Shown here one piece after another: positions 9,885 through 18,842 of a stretch of 64,000 nucleotides of DNA. Each line of letters opens with the position of its first letter. Position 1 is the stretch's first letter. The position numbers were made by a program, and so were the translations under genes. The notes below the pieces were generated by a model. It saw only the letters and a program-made list of their open reading frames with translations. It was not told the origin of the DNA and did not search any database. The DNA is from an uncultured Methanolobus sp. (GTDB lineage Archaea; Halobacteriota; Methanosarcinia; Methanosarcinales; Methanosarcinaceae): the NCBI RefSeq assembly GCF_963665675.1, contig NZ_OY762426.1:1116001-1180000 (forward strand), given 5' to 3'.

Positions 9885-10259
9885 TCATTTATTTTTATGT
9901 TTGAAATCCTCAATTGCCATTTTCAAAGCATCAAGAGCAAATCCCGAACACCTGTCCTTTCCTTCAGGAAGACCATCAAGGGATTTGATCACCTCTTCAC
10001 CGGTAATTTCCATTGCCTCATCAACGGTTTTCCCTTTTGCCAGTCTGGTAACGGCACTTGATGTTGAAATTGCGACCACGCAACCGAAGGTTTTGAACTT
10101 AACGTCTTCCAGTATATTATCTTTAACCTTAATGGATATATTTATTATATCCCCATCTATCGTACTTCCGATCTCACCCACACCATCGGCATCTTCAATA
10201 ACACCTACATTTGCAGGGTTGCTGAACTCTTCTATTACCTTCTTAGAATACAGAATCAC
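9885..10259 (-). CDS. iscU: IscU/NifU-like iron-sulfur scaffold lacking the first ligand Cys
   Basis: Scaffold protein of 124 residues on which IscS-derived sulfur and iron are assembled into clusters. It aligns readily with IscU: N-terminal region, FKTFGC at Cys60, and the C-terminal RCSG at Cys104. The first of the three conserved ligands, normally in a P-x-C-G-D motif, is replaced: the sequence reads GSTIDGD, with Asp35 at the Cys position and Asp37 as the conserved Asp. I checked this on the DNA (GATGGGGAT). Ten bases downstream of iscS. Confidence 0.92.
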   Translation of the reverse strand: MILYSKKVIEEFSNPANVGVIEDADGVGEIGSTIDGDIINISIKVKDNILEDVKFKTFGCVVAISTSSAVTRLAKGKTVDEAMEITGEEVIKSLDGLPEGKDRCSGFALDALKMAIEDFKHKNK

Positions 10260-10269
10260 TCCTCCTTAT

Positions 10270-11427
10270 TCATTTCCCTGCAAGCGGAGACATTGCCCTT
10301 AATTTAGCGATTGTTTCCTGCAGGGCATTGACCACATAATCTATATCTTCCATGGTATTCTCCCTGCCAAGACTGATCCTCAGTGAACCATGTATGAAAT
10401 CGTCTTCTATTTTCAGGGAACTGAGTACATGGGAAGCCTTCAGTGATTTTGAAGAACATGCTGAACCTGTGGATACTGCAACTCCCTGCATATCCAGCAT
10501 CATAAGCATGGATTCACCTTCCACATATTTGAAACTCACATTAACATTATTTGGAAGACGAGCTGAAGGATGACCATTCAGACGAACATCAGGAATAGTA
10601 TCGAATACCCTGCTGATAAGAGAGTCACGCATTTTATTCATATGTCCTGAATCGGTTTCAAGACGTTCGATTGCAATTTCCATTGCCCTGGCAAATCCGA
10701 CAATGCCGGAAACATTCTCAGTTCCTGAGCGCATTCCCTTTTCGTGATTCCCACCAAACACTATAGGGCTGATATTTGTTCCCTTGCGAATATACAGAGC
10801 TCCGACACCTTTGGGACCGTGAATCTTATGGGAAGAGATAGAAAGCATATCCACACCCAGATCATCCACGTTAACAGGAATTTTTCCCACACTCTGTACG
10901 GCATCTGTATGGAAATAAAGATCATGTTCTTTTGCAATCCAGGAGAGCTTTTCGATGGGCTGAATCGTACCAACTTCGTTATTGGCGTGCATTATCGATA
11001 TAAGAACGGTGTTTTCTTTAATTGATGCCTCAAGCTTGCCTGCATCAACCACACCATCCGCATCCACAGGAAGATATGTCACTTCATGTCCCAGACTTTC
11101 AAGAGAAGCACACGTATTGAGAACTGCAGGATGTTCAACGACAGAAGTGATTATGTGCTTTTTTCTGGCATTGAATGGAACCACACCCCTTATTGCAAGA
11201 TTATCAGACTCTGTCCCGCCTGATGTGAATATGATCTCCTCAGGAAGAGCTCCAATGGCATATGCAATCTGTTTACGTGCTTTGGAAAGTGCTTCTGCCG
11301 CCTCGGTCCCAAATGAATGGAGACTGGAAGCATTGCCAAAGGTCTCAGTAAAAAAGGGTAACATTGCATCCACAACCAGAGGGTCAACAGGAGTGGTTGC
11401 ACTGTGGTCCATATAGATCCTTGTCAT
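10270..11427 (-). CDS. iscS: Cysteine desulfurase
   Basis: PLP enzyme of 385 residues that removes sulfur from cysteine as a protein persulfide for Fe-S and thio-cofactor synthesis. Key features are His99, Asp175, the PLP lysine Lys201 in SSHKIHGPKG, and the catalytic Cys324 in the STGSACSSKSLKASHVL loop typical of group I IscS/NifS. The SGGTESDN motif binds the phosphate. First gene of the iscS-iscU-HTH-nreA operon; a dyad and TATA-like tract lie upstream. Confidence 0.96.
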   Translation of the reverse strand: MTRIYMDHSATTPVDPLVVDAMLPFFTETFGNASSLHSFGTEAAEALSKARKQIAYAIGALPEEIIFTSGGTESDNLAIRGVVPFNARKKHIITSVVEHPAVLNTCASLESLGHEVTYLPVDADGVVDAGKLEASIKENTVLISIMHANNEVGTIQPIEKLSWIAKEHDLYFHTDAVQSVGKIPVNVDDLGVDMLSISSHKIHGPKGVGALYIRKGTNISPIVFGGNHEKGMRSGTENVSGIVGFARAMEIAIERLETDSGHMNKMRDSLISRVFDTIPDVRLNGHPSARLPNNVNVSFKYVEGESMLMMLDMQGVAVSTGSACSSKSLKASHVLSSLKIEDDFIHGSLRISLGRENTMEDIDYVVNALQETIAKLRAMSPLAGK

Positions 11428-11457
11428 AGTATCTAGTATAAGAAGAGAAGACTTTCA

Positions 11458-11490
11458 ATAAATAAATATCCTTCAGCATGTATGCTAAAG
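11458..11490 (-). promoter_or_regulatory. TATA-like tract and 20-bp dyad upstream of iscS
   Basis: On the minus strand an A/T tract (11458-11470, GATATTTATTTAT) lies 31-43 bases before the iscS start. Just upstream is an inverted repeat CTTcAGCATgtATGCTaAAG (11471-11490), nine of ten base pairs matching apart from the centre. Its position next to the TATA/BRE suits an operator for a regulator of Fe-S assembly. Confidence 0.45.
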
Positions 11491-11516
11491 AATATAGCCA
11501 GCATAAAGCTGTGAAA

Positions 11517-11538
11517 ATGTGTGTGTCTGCACACACAT
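11517..11538 (-). terminator. Perfect 9-bp hairpin 3' of the aIF1 gene
   Basis: ATGTGTGTG (11517-11525) pairs with CACACACAT (11530-11538) around TCTG. It lies 21 bases beyond the aIF1 stop and upstream of the iscS promoter, so it probably ends or stabilises the aIF1 transcript. Confidence 0.5.
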
Positions 11539-11559
11539 GCAAGAATAATATTAGTCCTG

Positions 11560-11868
11560 TTAGTCCTTTATCTGATCCGGAGAAAATCCCCTTGCAATAA
11601 GAACATCTTTCATGCGGTTCAGGTGATTTCCCTGGAGCTCAACAGAATTTCCTTTGACAGTTCCACCGCATGCGAATTTAGATTTCAGATAAGTAGATAG
11701 TTCATGAAGATCAATTTCATGGGCGTCAAGACCCTCTACAACTGTTACTTCTTTACCATACCTTCTTCTATTTACTTTGACAATTATTCTTTGCTGCTCT
11801 TTTGCCACTTCTTCGCAAATGCAAAGTTCCTTTGGCAAACCGCAGACCGGACACATTTCTGAACTCAT
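11560..11868 (-). CDS. Translation initiation factor aIF1 (SUI1)
   Basis: Archaeal homologue of eIF1/SUI1, 102 residues; it promotes accurate start-codon selection on the 30S subunit. The SUI1 core is clear: VTVVEGLD, then [22 protein letters not shown], then a helix and ARGFSPDQI at the end. The N terminus carries four cysteines (CPVC...CIC) able to bind zinc, as in many euryarchaeal aIF1 proteins. Confidence 0.95.
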   Translation of the reverse strand: MSSEMCPVCGLPKELCICEEVAKEQQRIIVKVNRRRYGKEVTVVEGLDAHEIDLHELSTYLKSKFACGGTVKGNSVELQGNHLNRMKDVLIARGFSPDQIKD

Positions 11869-11953
11869 CTTGTGGTATTTCCTCCGACATTATTATCTAT
11901 TTTAAACACTCCATATGTTTTTAACTAAAATAGATGAATAGAGTAAAACTTCG

Positions 11954-12319
11954 ATGATATTAAAATCTAATGGTAAAGAGGTAGCAACGGACGTTGATTT
12001 TGCCTGCAGTACCCTGAAACAGATTAAAGGACTTATGTTCAGAAGGAGGGTACCTGAGAGCTATGCCCTGGTATTTGTAATGAAGAAAATCCAGAGGGTC
12101 TCGTTACATATGCTATTTGTCAATTACCCGATAGATGCTATTTTCCTTGACGAGAAAAAAAAGGTCATTAAAGCATCCAGCTTAAGGCCATGGATCGGCA
12201 CGTGTTCCTGTAATGGAAAGGTAAAATACATCATCGAAACTTCCCATGGCAAATCCGAAAGACTGGGTATTAAACAGGGAGATGTTTTCGAATTTGACAA
12301 CCAGTGCCAGCAGGATTAA
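11954..12319 (+). CDS. DUF192 family protein
   Basis: Small protein of 121 residues with the DUF192 fold: KGLMFRRRVP, the central LHMLFVNYPIDAIFLDEKKKV, and KYIIETSHGKSERLGIKQGD near the end. The biochemical function of the family is not established. No signal peptide is visible, so it is probably cytoplasmic. Divergent from aIF1. Confidence 0.88.
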   Translation: MILKSNGKEVATDVDFACSTLKQIKGLMFRRRVPESYALVFVMKKIQRVSLHMLFVNYPIDAIFLDEKKKVIKASSLRPWIGTCSCNGKVKYIIETSHGKSERLGIKQGDVFEFDNQCQQD

Positions 12320-12450
12320 GAAACACCAGGAATACAAAGAGAAACAGATATCAAAACCTGCTTAAAGAAATGTTTATTACATCCCGGGTTCTTTAAAGCC
12401 CTGATAGAATCACCATATTATAATAATACTCAATTACCCGAGGAACATAG

Positions 12451-14598
12451 ATGTTACCTGAAGATGACTTAAAGATCATAACAGAGAAAATGGGAAGAGA
12501 ACCTAATCTCGTAGAACAGGGATGCTTCCTTAACCTTTGGAGTGAGCATTGCTCATACCGCTCAAGCGCACCCCTGCTTAAAACTTTCACAACCACCGGA
12601 GACAAGGTCATAATCGGCCCTGGTGACGATGCAGCAATTATCAGCTTCGGAAACGGATGGGTACTTGCAATAGGGATGGAAAGCCACAACCACCCATCAT
12701 ACGTAGACCCATACAACGGTGCAGCAACCGGTGTTGGAGGAATTGTTCGTGATATTATATCCATGGGTGCAAGGCCAATAGCACTTATGGACCCACTCTA
12801 TTTCGGCCCTCTTAACAACCCGAAGAACCTCTACCTTTTCGAGCACATCATTGAAGGAATCGCAGGATACGGAAACTGTATCGGTGTACCTGTAGTACGT
12901 GGAGAAGCTTTCTTTGACGAATCATACAGCGGAAATCCACTTGTAAATGTAGTTGCAGTGGGCCTTGCGCGCGAAAAAGATATCGTGACCGCATGTGCAC
13001 AAAAAGCAGGTAACAAGCTTGTCCTTATGGGATCAACAACCGGAAGAGACGGACTTGGCGGAGCATCTTTCGCATCAAGAGACCTTTCCGAAGATTCCGA
13101 AGCAGAGGACAGGCCAAGTATCCAGATCGGTGATCCGTTCACAGAGAAACTCGTTATCGAGGCAACACTTGAAGCCATTGCTAAAGGATACGTTAAGTCA
13201 TGCAGAGACCTTGGTGCAGCGGGGCTTGCCGGTGCAAGTTCGGAAATGGCATCCAAGGGTGAACTTGGAATGAGGATCATTGCAGACAATGTTATCCTTC
13301 GTGAAAGTGGCATGACACCATACGAGATACTCATTGCAGAATCACAGGAACGCATGCTTCTTGAAGTTGAACCTGAAAATGTTGATGCAGTACTTGATAT
13401 CGCAAAGAAATACGACCTTAACGGAAGCATGATTGGAGAACTTACCGAGGAACTAAACTATACTGTTGAATTCCAGGGAGAAATTGCAGCGGATATCCCG
13501 GTCAAACTCCTGACCGAAGGCGCACCAACCTTTGAGCGCCCATCAACTGCTCCGCAGGAACGTGACATTGGAGATAAGCCGGAACTTCCGGCAGACCTTA
13601 AAAAAGCGATTCTCGATGTATTATCATCACACAACGTTGCATCAAAGAGATGGATCTACCGGCAGTACGACCATGAAGTCCAGGTCAGGACTGTTACAAA
13701 ACCAGGCGATGATGCAGGAATACTTAGAATCGATGGAAATGAGGGAATAGCACTTTCATGCGGATGTAACCCAAGACACACACTCCTTGACCCATACTCA
13801 GGTGGAAAAGGAACTGTTGTTGAGAATGCAATGAACCTTGCTGTAAAAGGTGCACGTGGAATCGCAATAGTAGATTGTCTGAATTTCGGAAATCCTGAAA
13901 GACCTGACATATACTGGCAGTTCAAGCACGCAATTCTCGGACTTGGAGATGCTGCAAGGGATTTGTCAATACCTGTTGTCGGAGGAAATGTTTCCCTGTA
14001 CAATGAGAGTGGGGAATTCAATACCGCAATTGTCCCGACACCATCAATCGGCCTTGCAGGCCACATTAAAGATGTGACTAAAGCACCTGCCGGCGTATTC
14101 TCAAATGAAGGGGACACAATAATACTGGTCGGAGTAACATCCGATGAGCTTGGAGGTTCTGAGTACTACAATATAGCAGGAAAAGAAAAGGATGGTAAAG
14201 CACCACAGGTACCTGAAAATGTAACTGCTATTGTTGATACACTCATTAGTCTTGCAGAGAGTGGAAAGATAAGTGCATCACATGACGTTTCACTTGGCGG
14301 AATTGCAGTCGCACTTGCAGAGATGTGTGAGACTACAGGTGCTGAGGTTGATCTTAGTGCTGTTGCAGAAGGCTTAAGAACTGATGACATCCTGTTCTCG
14401 GAATCTTACGCAAGAGCAATCATAGCAACATCCGAACCGGATGCTGTCAGGGAAATGCTTGGAGAAATACCATACACAATCATTGGTAATGTTGATGGAA
14501 ATGCTCTTAACATTCAGATTGGGAATTCAAAGACAGAATTAACAATTGAAGAGATAAAAGAGGCAAGAGAAAGCCTCGTGAATTTGATGATGGAATAA
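12451..14598 (+). CDS. purL: Phosphoribosylformylglycinamidine synthase subunit II
   Basis: Small-type PurL of 715 residues, the ATP-dependent synthetase that makes FGAM from FGAR with ammonia from PurQ. Signatures are the [10 protein letters not shown] block near residue 30, GPGDDAA, and the [20 protein letters not shown] substrate/metal loop. An internally duplicated AIRS-like half follows ([27 protein letters not shown]). PurQ and PurS are not adjacent. A perfect 10-bp hairpin surrounds its TAA stop. Confidence 0.97.
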   Translation: MLPEDDLKIITEKMGREPNLVEQGCFLNLWSEHCSYRSSAPLLKTFTTTGDKVIIGPGDDAAIISFGNGWVLAIGMESHNHPSYVDPYNGAATGVGGIVRDIISMGARPIALMDPLYFGPLNNPKNLYLFEHIIEGIAGYGNCIGVPVVRGEAFFDESYSGNPLVNVVAVGLAREKDIVTACAQKAGNKLVLMGSTTGRDGLGGASFASRDLSEDSEAEDRPSIQIGDPFTEKLVIEATLEAIAKGYVKSCRDLGAAGLAGASSEMASKGELGMRIIADNVILRESGMTPYEILIAESQERMLLEVEPENVDAVLDIAKKYDLNGSMIGELTEELNYTVEFQGEIAADIPVKLLTEGAPTFERPSTAPQERDIGDKPELPADLKKAILDVLSSHNVASKRWIYRQYDHEVQVRTVTKPGDDAGILRIDGNEGIALSCGCNPRHTLLDPYSGGKGTVVENAMNLAVKGARGIAIVDCLNFGNPERPDIYWQFKHAILGLGDAARDLSIPVVGGNVSLYNESGEFNTAIVPTPSIGLAGHIKDVTKAPAGVFSNEGDTIILVGVTSDELGGSEYYNIAGKEKDGKAPQVPENVTAIVDTLISLAESGKISASHDVSLGGIAVALAEMCETTGAEVDLSAVAEGLRTDDILFSESYARAIIATSEPDAVREMLGEIPYTIIGNVDGNALNIQIGNSKTELTIEEIKEARESLVNLMME

Positions 14599-14609
14599 AC
14601 CATCATCAA
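14584..14609 (+). terminator. Perfect 10-bp hairpin with the purL stop codon in its loop
   Basis: TTGATGATGG (14584-14593) pairs with CCATCATCAA (14600-14609); the loop AATAAA contains the TAA stop (14596-14598). A T-rich run starts at 14614. Strongest example of the stop-codon hairpins in this window. Confidence 0.65.
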
Positions 14610-14656
14610 CAATTACTTTTTTTATGATCCTGAATAAGGAAAACAAAGGGAAAAAT

Positions 14657-15307
14657 TCAGTCGCTTTCCTTCAGGGCATCCTCATAGAGCTTGTTTATAT
14701 TCGTGGTAATCGGATTGTCCCTCAGCAATTTTGCGAAGAATGCAAGATTGTTCACCATATACCTGACAGTTTTGTTGGTATAGAGATGCCTTTCCCCTCC
14801 GGCAGCAATATAACTTGGACCCGGACCTGCGTCACCTACCCAATAGCTGTCAACGTTTGGAGGAACAGTACAGCCAAGATGAGTGAGATTGAATAGAGTA
14901 GTGGCTGCAACATCATGTGCGCCATCTTCGTTGCCTGTTATCACCACACCGCCTACTTTACCATAAAGCGGGAACTGACCCGTTTTCAGATCGCTTTGCT
15001 CGTAAGTACCGTCAAGCCTCTCAAACACTAATTGTGCCACGGATGAGCGCACACCAAACCATATTGGAGAACCTATCACAAGTATGTCACTGGATTTTAT
15101 TTTCTCCAGGATGACCGGCCACTCGTCACCTTCGCCCTCATAAGAAGACACACCGAACTTCATGTTATAATCCACAACCCTGACAACTTCACTTTCAACA
15201 TCAAGCTCTTCAAAAAGCTTTACAGCTTTGTCAATAAGAGCTCTTGTATTTGAGATTCCAGGTGAACTTTTCAAAGTACAATTCAGAAATAATGCTTTTA
15301 ACCCCAT
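14657..15307 (-). CDS. Flavodoxin-like NAD(P)H-dependent oxidoreductase
   Basis: Protein of 216 residues with the flavodoxin-like fold of FMN reductases: an N-terminal LFLNCTLKSSPGISNT phosphate loop, then SDILVIGSPIWFGVRSSVAQLVFERLDGT and GVVITGNEDGAHD, which line the flavin. Such enzymes reduce flavins, quinones or iron complexes with NAD(P)H. The substrate is unknown. Convergent with purL. Confidence 0.85.
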   Translation of the reverse strand: MGLKALFLNCTLKSSPGISNTRALIDKAVKLFEELDVESEVVRVVDYNMKFGVSSYEGEGDEWPVILEKIKSSDILVIGSPIWFGVRSSVAQLVFERLDGTYEQSDLKTGQFPLYGKVGGVVITGNEDGAHDVAATTLFNLTHLGCTVPPNVDSYWVGDAGPGPSYIAAGGERHLYTNKTVRYMVNNLAFFAKLLRDNPITTNINKLYEDALKESD

Positions 15308-15416
15308 GCTAAAAAGTGGGATTACAGAAGATAAATATCTTTCTTTGAAAGACTGGATTAATGATTAAAAAGAAAAACGTCGGCTGGAACCGGATAAAAA
15401 GTAAAGAAGAATTGTA

Positions 15417-15434
15417 GAATGGTAAAAACCATTC
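15417..15434 (-). terminator. Hairpin 3' of the TRAM gene
   Basis: GAATGGT (15417-15423) pairs perfectly with ACCATTC (15428-15434) around AAAA, ten bases past the TRAM-protein stop. Likely a 3' end structure. Confidence 0.45.
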
Positions 15435-15444
15435 CTTAATAGAT

Positions 15445-15657
15445 TTATTCGTCCTTTTCACCAAATCCGAATTTACGGAGTACTCTTGTGATCTTGATAT
15501 TTACAGTGTCACCTACCTGGGTATCAGGCACGAAGATTACAAAGCCTTCGATCCTGGCGATGCCGTCTCCTTCTCTTGCAAGGTCTTCGATTGTTACTTC
15601 ATATGTCTCGCCAACATCTACAGGAGCTGTTGATTCTCTGTCATTATTGTTAAACAA
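15445..15657 (-). CDS. TRAM-domain protein, TTG start
   Basis: Stand-alone TRAM domain, a small OB-like beta barrel that binds RNA. It reads VGETYEVTIEDLAREGDGIARIEGFVIFVPDTQVGDTVNIKITRVLRKFGFG. Methanogen TRAM proteins are about 60-75 residues and act as abundant RNA chaperones. A longer frame opens with ATG at 15714. I prefer TTG 15657: AAAGGA lies seven bases before it and the resulting 70-residue protein (FNNNDRES...) matches relatives in length, whereas the extra 19 residues are atypical. Confidence 0.9.
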   Translation of the reverse strand: MFNNNDRESTAPVDVGETYEVTIEDLAREGDGIARIEGFVIFVPDTQVGDTVNIKITRVLRKFGFGEKDE

Positions 15658-16018
15658 AATAATACCGTCCTTTAATTCAAAAGTAAGACTAAAAACCATG
15701 CTGAAAAGAACCACGATAAAAATGCAATATCAATGAATCCAGAATAGTATCGAATCTTACAGCGCTATGTACACACAACAGATATTTAAAACTTCTTAGT
15801 ACAAAACAGAACCGGGGTGGGAACCATATGTTATCCACTATTACCTAAACATAATATACATAGACCTTATTAAGGTAATATGACAAATGTGAGATTTGTG
15901 GATAAGATTTAGTCTACAACTTCTAATAAGTATCTTAAATTTTTATATAGAAATAATTTAATGTTGTTAATAGACTGAAAAGTATTTTATTTATACTGAA
16001 AAGTCATACTTTTAGCAA
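15658..16018. other. Intergenic region upstream of the HEAT-repeat gene
   Basis: AT-rich spacer with no credible ORF. It contains an 8-bp inverted pair, TATTACCT (15839-15846) and AGGTAATA (15873-15880), and TATA-like tracts nearer the HEAT gene (about 15942-15960). No ribosome-binding site of note precedes the ATG at 16019. Confidence 0.5.
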
Positions 16019-18514
16019 ATGCCAATAGATCAAGATGGGGTTCATAAGCTTAGTTTAAGTTTGTATGCAGAAACTAAATTTAAGGCTGCTAAAATACTTG
16101 GAAATGATTTTATATCACTTCCTGACAGGTCTGCTGCATGGTCGGATCTGCATCGGTTGACAAGTGATAAAAATTCTGATGTAAAAATCAGTGCTGCATC
16201 AGCTATTGGTTCTGCATTTGAGCACATACCTGATAGGTCTGCTGCATGGACTGTTCTGCATCGGCTGACAAATGATGGGGATTTTTGGGTTCGGAAAAGT
16301 ACTGCGTCAGTTATTGGTTCTGTATTTGAGTATGTTCCTGACAAATCTGCCGCATGGACTGTTCTGCATCGGCTGGCTAGTGATAAGAATCCAAGGGTTA
16401 AAAAAAATACTGCATTAGCAATCAGTTCTGTATTTGAATTTATTCCTAACAGATCTGCTGCATGGTCGGATCTACATTGGCTGACAAGTGATGAGAATTC
16501 TGATGTTAGAAGAAATGCTGCATTAGCTATTGGTTCTGCATTTGAGCACATACCTGATAGGTCTGCTGCATGGTCGGATCTGCATCGATTGACAAGTGAT
16601 GTTGAGGAAAGAGTTAGGATAAGCGTTGCATTAGCTATTGGTTCTTCATTTGAGCACGTTCCTGACAGGTCTGCTGCGTGGTCGGATCTGCATCAGCTGA
16701 CAAGTGATAAGAATGTGAATGTTAAAAGAAATGCTGCATTGGCCATAGGTTCTGCATTTGATCACATACCCGATAGGTCTGCTGCATGGTCGGATCTGCA
16801 CCGGCTGACAAATAATATTGAGGAAAGGGTTAGGATAAGAGCTGCATTGGCTATAGGTTCTGCATTTGAGCATGTTCCGGATAAAGATGCTGCATGGTCT
16901 GACCTATATCGGCTGACAAGTGAGGAGAGTTCTGATGTTAGAAAAAATGCTGCATTAGCTAGTGGTTCTGCATTTGAGCATGTTCCGGATAAAGATGCTG
17001 CATGGTTTGATCTGCACCGCTTGGCAAGTGACAAACAACCAGACGTAAGGAAAAATGCTGCGTTAACTATTGGTTCTGCATTTAGGCATATTCCTGACAA
17101 GTATGCTGCATGGTCTGACCTTTATCGATTGACAAGTGATGAGAGTTCTGATGTTAGAGGAAATGCTGCATTAGCTAGTGGTTCTGCGTTTGAGCATGTT
17201 CCGGATAAAGGTGCTGCATGGTTTGATCTGCATCGGCTGATAAGTAATGACTTGCCCATGGTTAGGATAAGTGCTGCGTCTGCCATTGTTTCATCATTTG
17301 AGCATGTTCCGGATAAAGATGCTGCGTGGTCTGATCTGCATTGCTTGGCAAGTGATGAATATTCATATGTTAAAATGTATGCAAACCATTTTCTTGGTAA
17401 AATCTGTATTTACAAAGCATCTAAATCAGAAAATGAAGTTGATGCTCAAATCCTAATAAGTGAAGCAATTCACTATTTTGAAAAAGCTGCAAATCAAACT
17501 ATTAACTATCTTGAAAAAGTTGCAAATGGGGAGAATCCTGCAAAGTTCTGTAATCTTTTTTATCGTTCATTAAATGCCGTTCTATTCGAAAAAAAAACTA
17601 CAAAGAAAGAGATTGATGCCTATATCTCAGCTGCAAAAAGGGAAATTCGGGGTTCTAGAAGCAAACAAAAACTTCTGGAAGCTGTAGAGCAACTAGCTAA
17701 AGTTCTCGAAACTGCCCAAAATGCAAGAGAATCTGGCTTTGATTATCAGGAATTACTTAAACGTTGTTCTGATATTTGCGGCCATGTTGATCAATTGATG
17801 GATGAGAACAGAGAAAAAACACCAGCCATACATGATTTGTATGACAAGTTCAGACCTTCTTTTAGGCGAACTATCAAAGAACTCATTGATGAAGTAAAAC
17901 AGAAGGCTGAAGAGGCTTGCAAGGAAGCGAAAGGAACAGATGCTGAATTTATTACTTGCTCTATTAATAATCAATTACAAAAATGGGAAGTTGGAAGTCA
18001 AGAGCAGATGGAAAAGAACCTTGATAATGTAATCTTTTCATTGAAAACAAAGGTTCCTAATATTTCTAAAAACAAATCAATTATTGATAAAATTGATGCG
18101 ATAAAAAGTGAGTCAAAAGTTGAAAATCAAATGGTAGTTCTCTCAACATTGATTGGTTTACTTCCATCCCTGTCTCTTCACGAAGATATCTGTAAAATAA
18201 AAGAAAAAACTGAGAAAATACTAGATAATATCGATCAGCTAATAGCTTCTATCGAAAAAATTGAAATATCATTCAAACCTGGAATTAAAGAAGAGATTCA
18301 GGTAACAGTAGGTCTTTCTGGCCTTGGAAATGGTGCACAACATGTGATCACAATTCCACTTCAAGAAATATCTTATGCAGAGCTCAGGGAAGATCTTAAG
18401 ATATACTCAAGTGGGATACTGAATATTACCAAACTTCCTGTAAAGTTGAAAGATAATATCATAGATTACATTAGGAAGAATAAAAATAAGCTGGAAGAAA
18501 AAGTGCCCGGATGA
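16019..18514 (+). CDS. HEAT-like 36-residue repeat protein with helical C-terminal half
   Basis: Protein of 831 residues. After 35 residues come eleven full 36-residue units plus a diverged twelfth (from Asp36). The consensus is D(R/K)xAAWSDLHRLTSDxxxxV(R/K)xxAAxAIGSAFEH(I/V)P, a two-helix HEAT-type solenoid that normally offers a protein-binding surface. The second half (about 450-831) is helical, with coiled-coil-like stretches, and ends in a small mixed region. No signal peptide or membrane helix, so cytoplasmic. No catalytic motif found. Similar repeat proteins are common in Methanosarcinaceae; the partner is unknown. Flanked by long AT-rich spacers, which fits an accessory gene. Confidence 0.85.
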   Translation: MPIDQDGVHKLSLSLYAETKFKAAKILGNDFISLPDRSAAWSDLHRLTSDKNSDVKISAASAIGSAFEHIPDRSAAWTVLHRLTNDGDFWVRKSTASVIGSVFEYVPDKSAAWTVLHRLASDKNPRVKKNTALAISSVFEFIPNRSAAWSDLHWLTSDENSDVRRNAALAIGSAFEHIPDRSAAWSDLHRLTSDVEERVRISVALAIGSSFEHVPDRSAAWSDLHQLTSDKNVNVKRNAALAIGSAFDHIPDRSAAWSDLHRLTNNIEERVRIRAALAIGSAFEHVPDKDAAWSDLYRLTSEESSDVRKNAALASGSAFEHVPDKDAAWFDLHRLASDKQPDVRKNAALTIGSAFRHIPDKYAAWSDLYRLTSDESSDVRGNAALASGSAFEHVPDKGAAWFDLHRLISNDLPMVRISAASAIVSSFEHVPDKDAAWSDLHCLASDEYSYVKMYANHFLGKICIYKASKSENEVDAQILISEAIHYFEKAANQTINYLEKVANGENPAKFCNLFYRSLNAVLFEKKTTKKEIDAYISAAKREIRGSRSKQKLLEAVEQLAKVLETAQNARESGFDYQELLKRCSDICGHVDQLMDENREKTPAIHDLYDKFRPSFRRTIKELIDEVKQKAEEACKEAKGTDAEFITCSINNQLQKWEVGSQEQMEKNLDNVIFSLKTKVPNISKNKSIIDKIDAIKSESKVENQMVVLSTLIGLLPSLSLHEDICKIKEKTEKILDNIDQLIASIEKIEISFKPGIKEEIQVTVGLSGLGNGAQHVITIPLQEISYAELREDLKIYSSGILNITKLPVKLKDNIIDYIRKNKNKLEEKVPG
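16124..17419 (+). repeat. Tandem 108-bp coding repeats, about 12 units
   Basis: Twelve consecutive 108-bp units encode the HEAT-like array, the last diverged after about 24 codons. Adjacent units differ mostly at the variable loop (positions 15-24 of the unit), while the AAWSDLH and GSAFEH codons are nearly constant. Units 8 and 10 are especially alike, pointing to unit-level duplication or conversion. Confidence 0.9.
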
Positions 18515-18842
18515 TTATGCTAATTAAGTGATTAACTGCTACAAACTACAACAAAACGTAACTTATTGTAAACATAATATTAGGGATCCCAGCACGCAAC
18601 TCAGCTCAAGCTACATGTATAAATAATTTTACTTACTGCATTAGAATTTATAAGATTAATATATCATGCTAAGAGATTATTTACTTCAAGATGGAAATTA
18701 ATCAGCGTTTTTTCTTTTTCTAATGAATCCGATATATGTTTTGTAATTAAATTACCATATCTTATTTATTCTTTAGAATAAAATAGGTAGTTATAAATCA
18801 CAAGCCCACAGTTTATTCAAAGTAATTTCAAGGACGAATACA
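18515..18842. other. Intergenic region upstream of cdc48
   Basis: AT-rich, no supported ORF. A TATA box (18791-18798, TTATAAAT) lies about 45 bases before the cdc48 ATG, with a purine-rich AAGGA just before the start. Nothing else recognised. Confidence 0.5.

Noticed and set aside
16042..17100. Long minus-strand frames opposite the HEAT repeats
   Set aside because: They are mirror products of the 108-bp repeats; the plus-strand frame has the domain logic.
16124..17419. CRISPR array
   Set aside because: The regular repeats are 108-bp coding units in one frame, without spacers.
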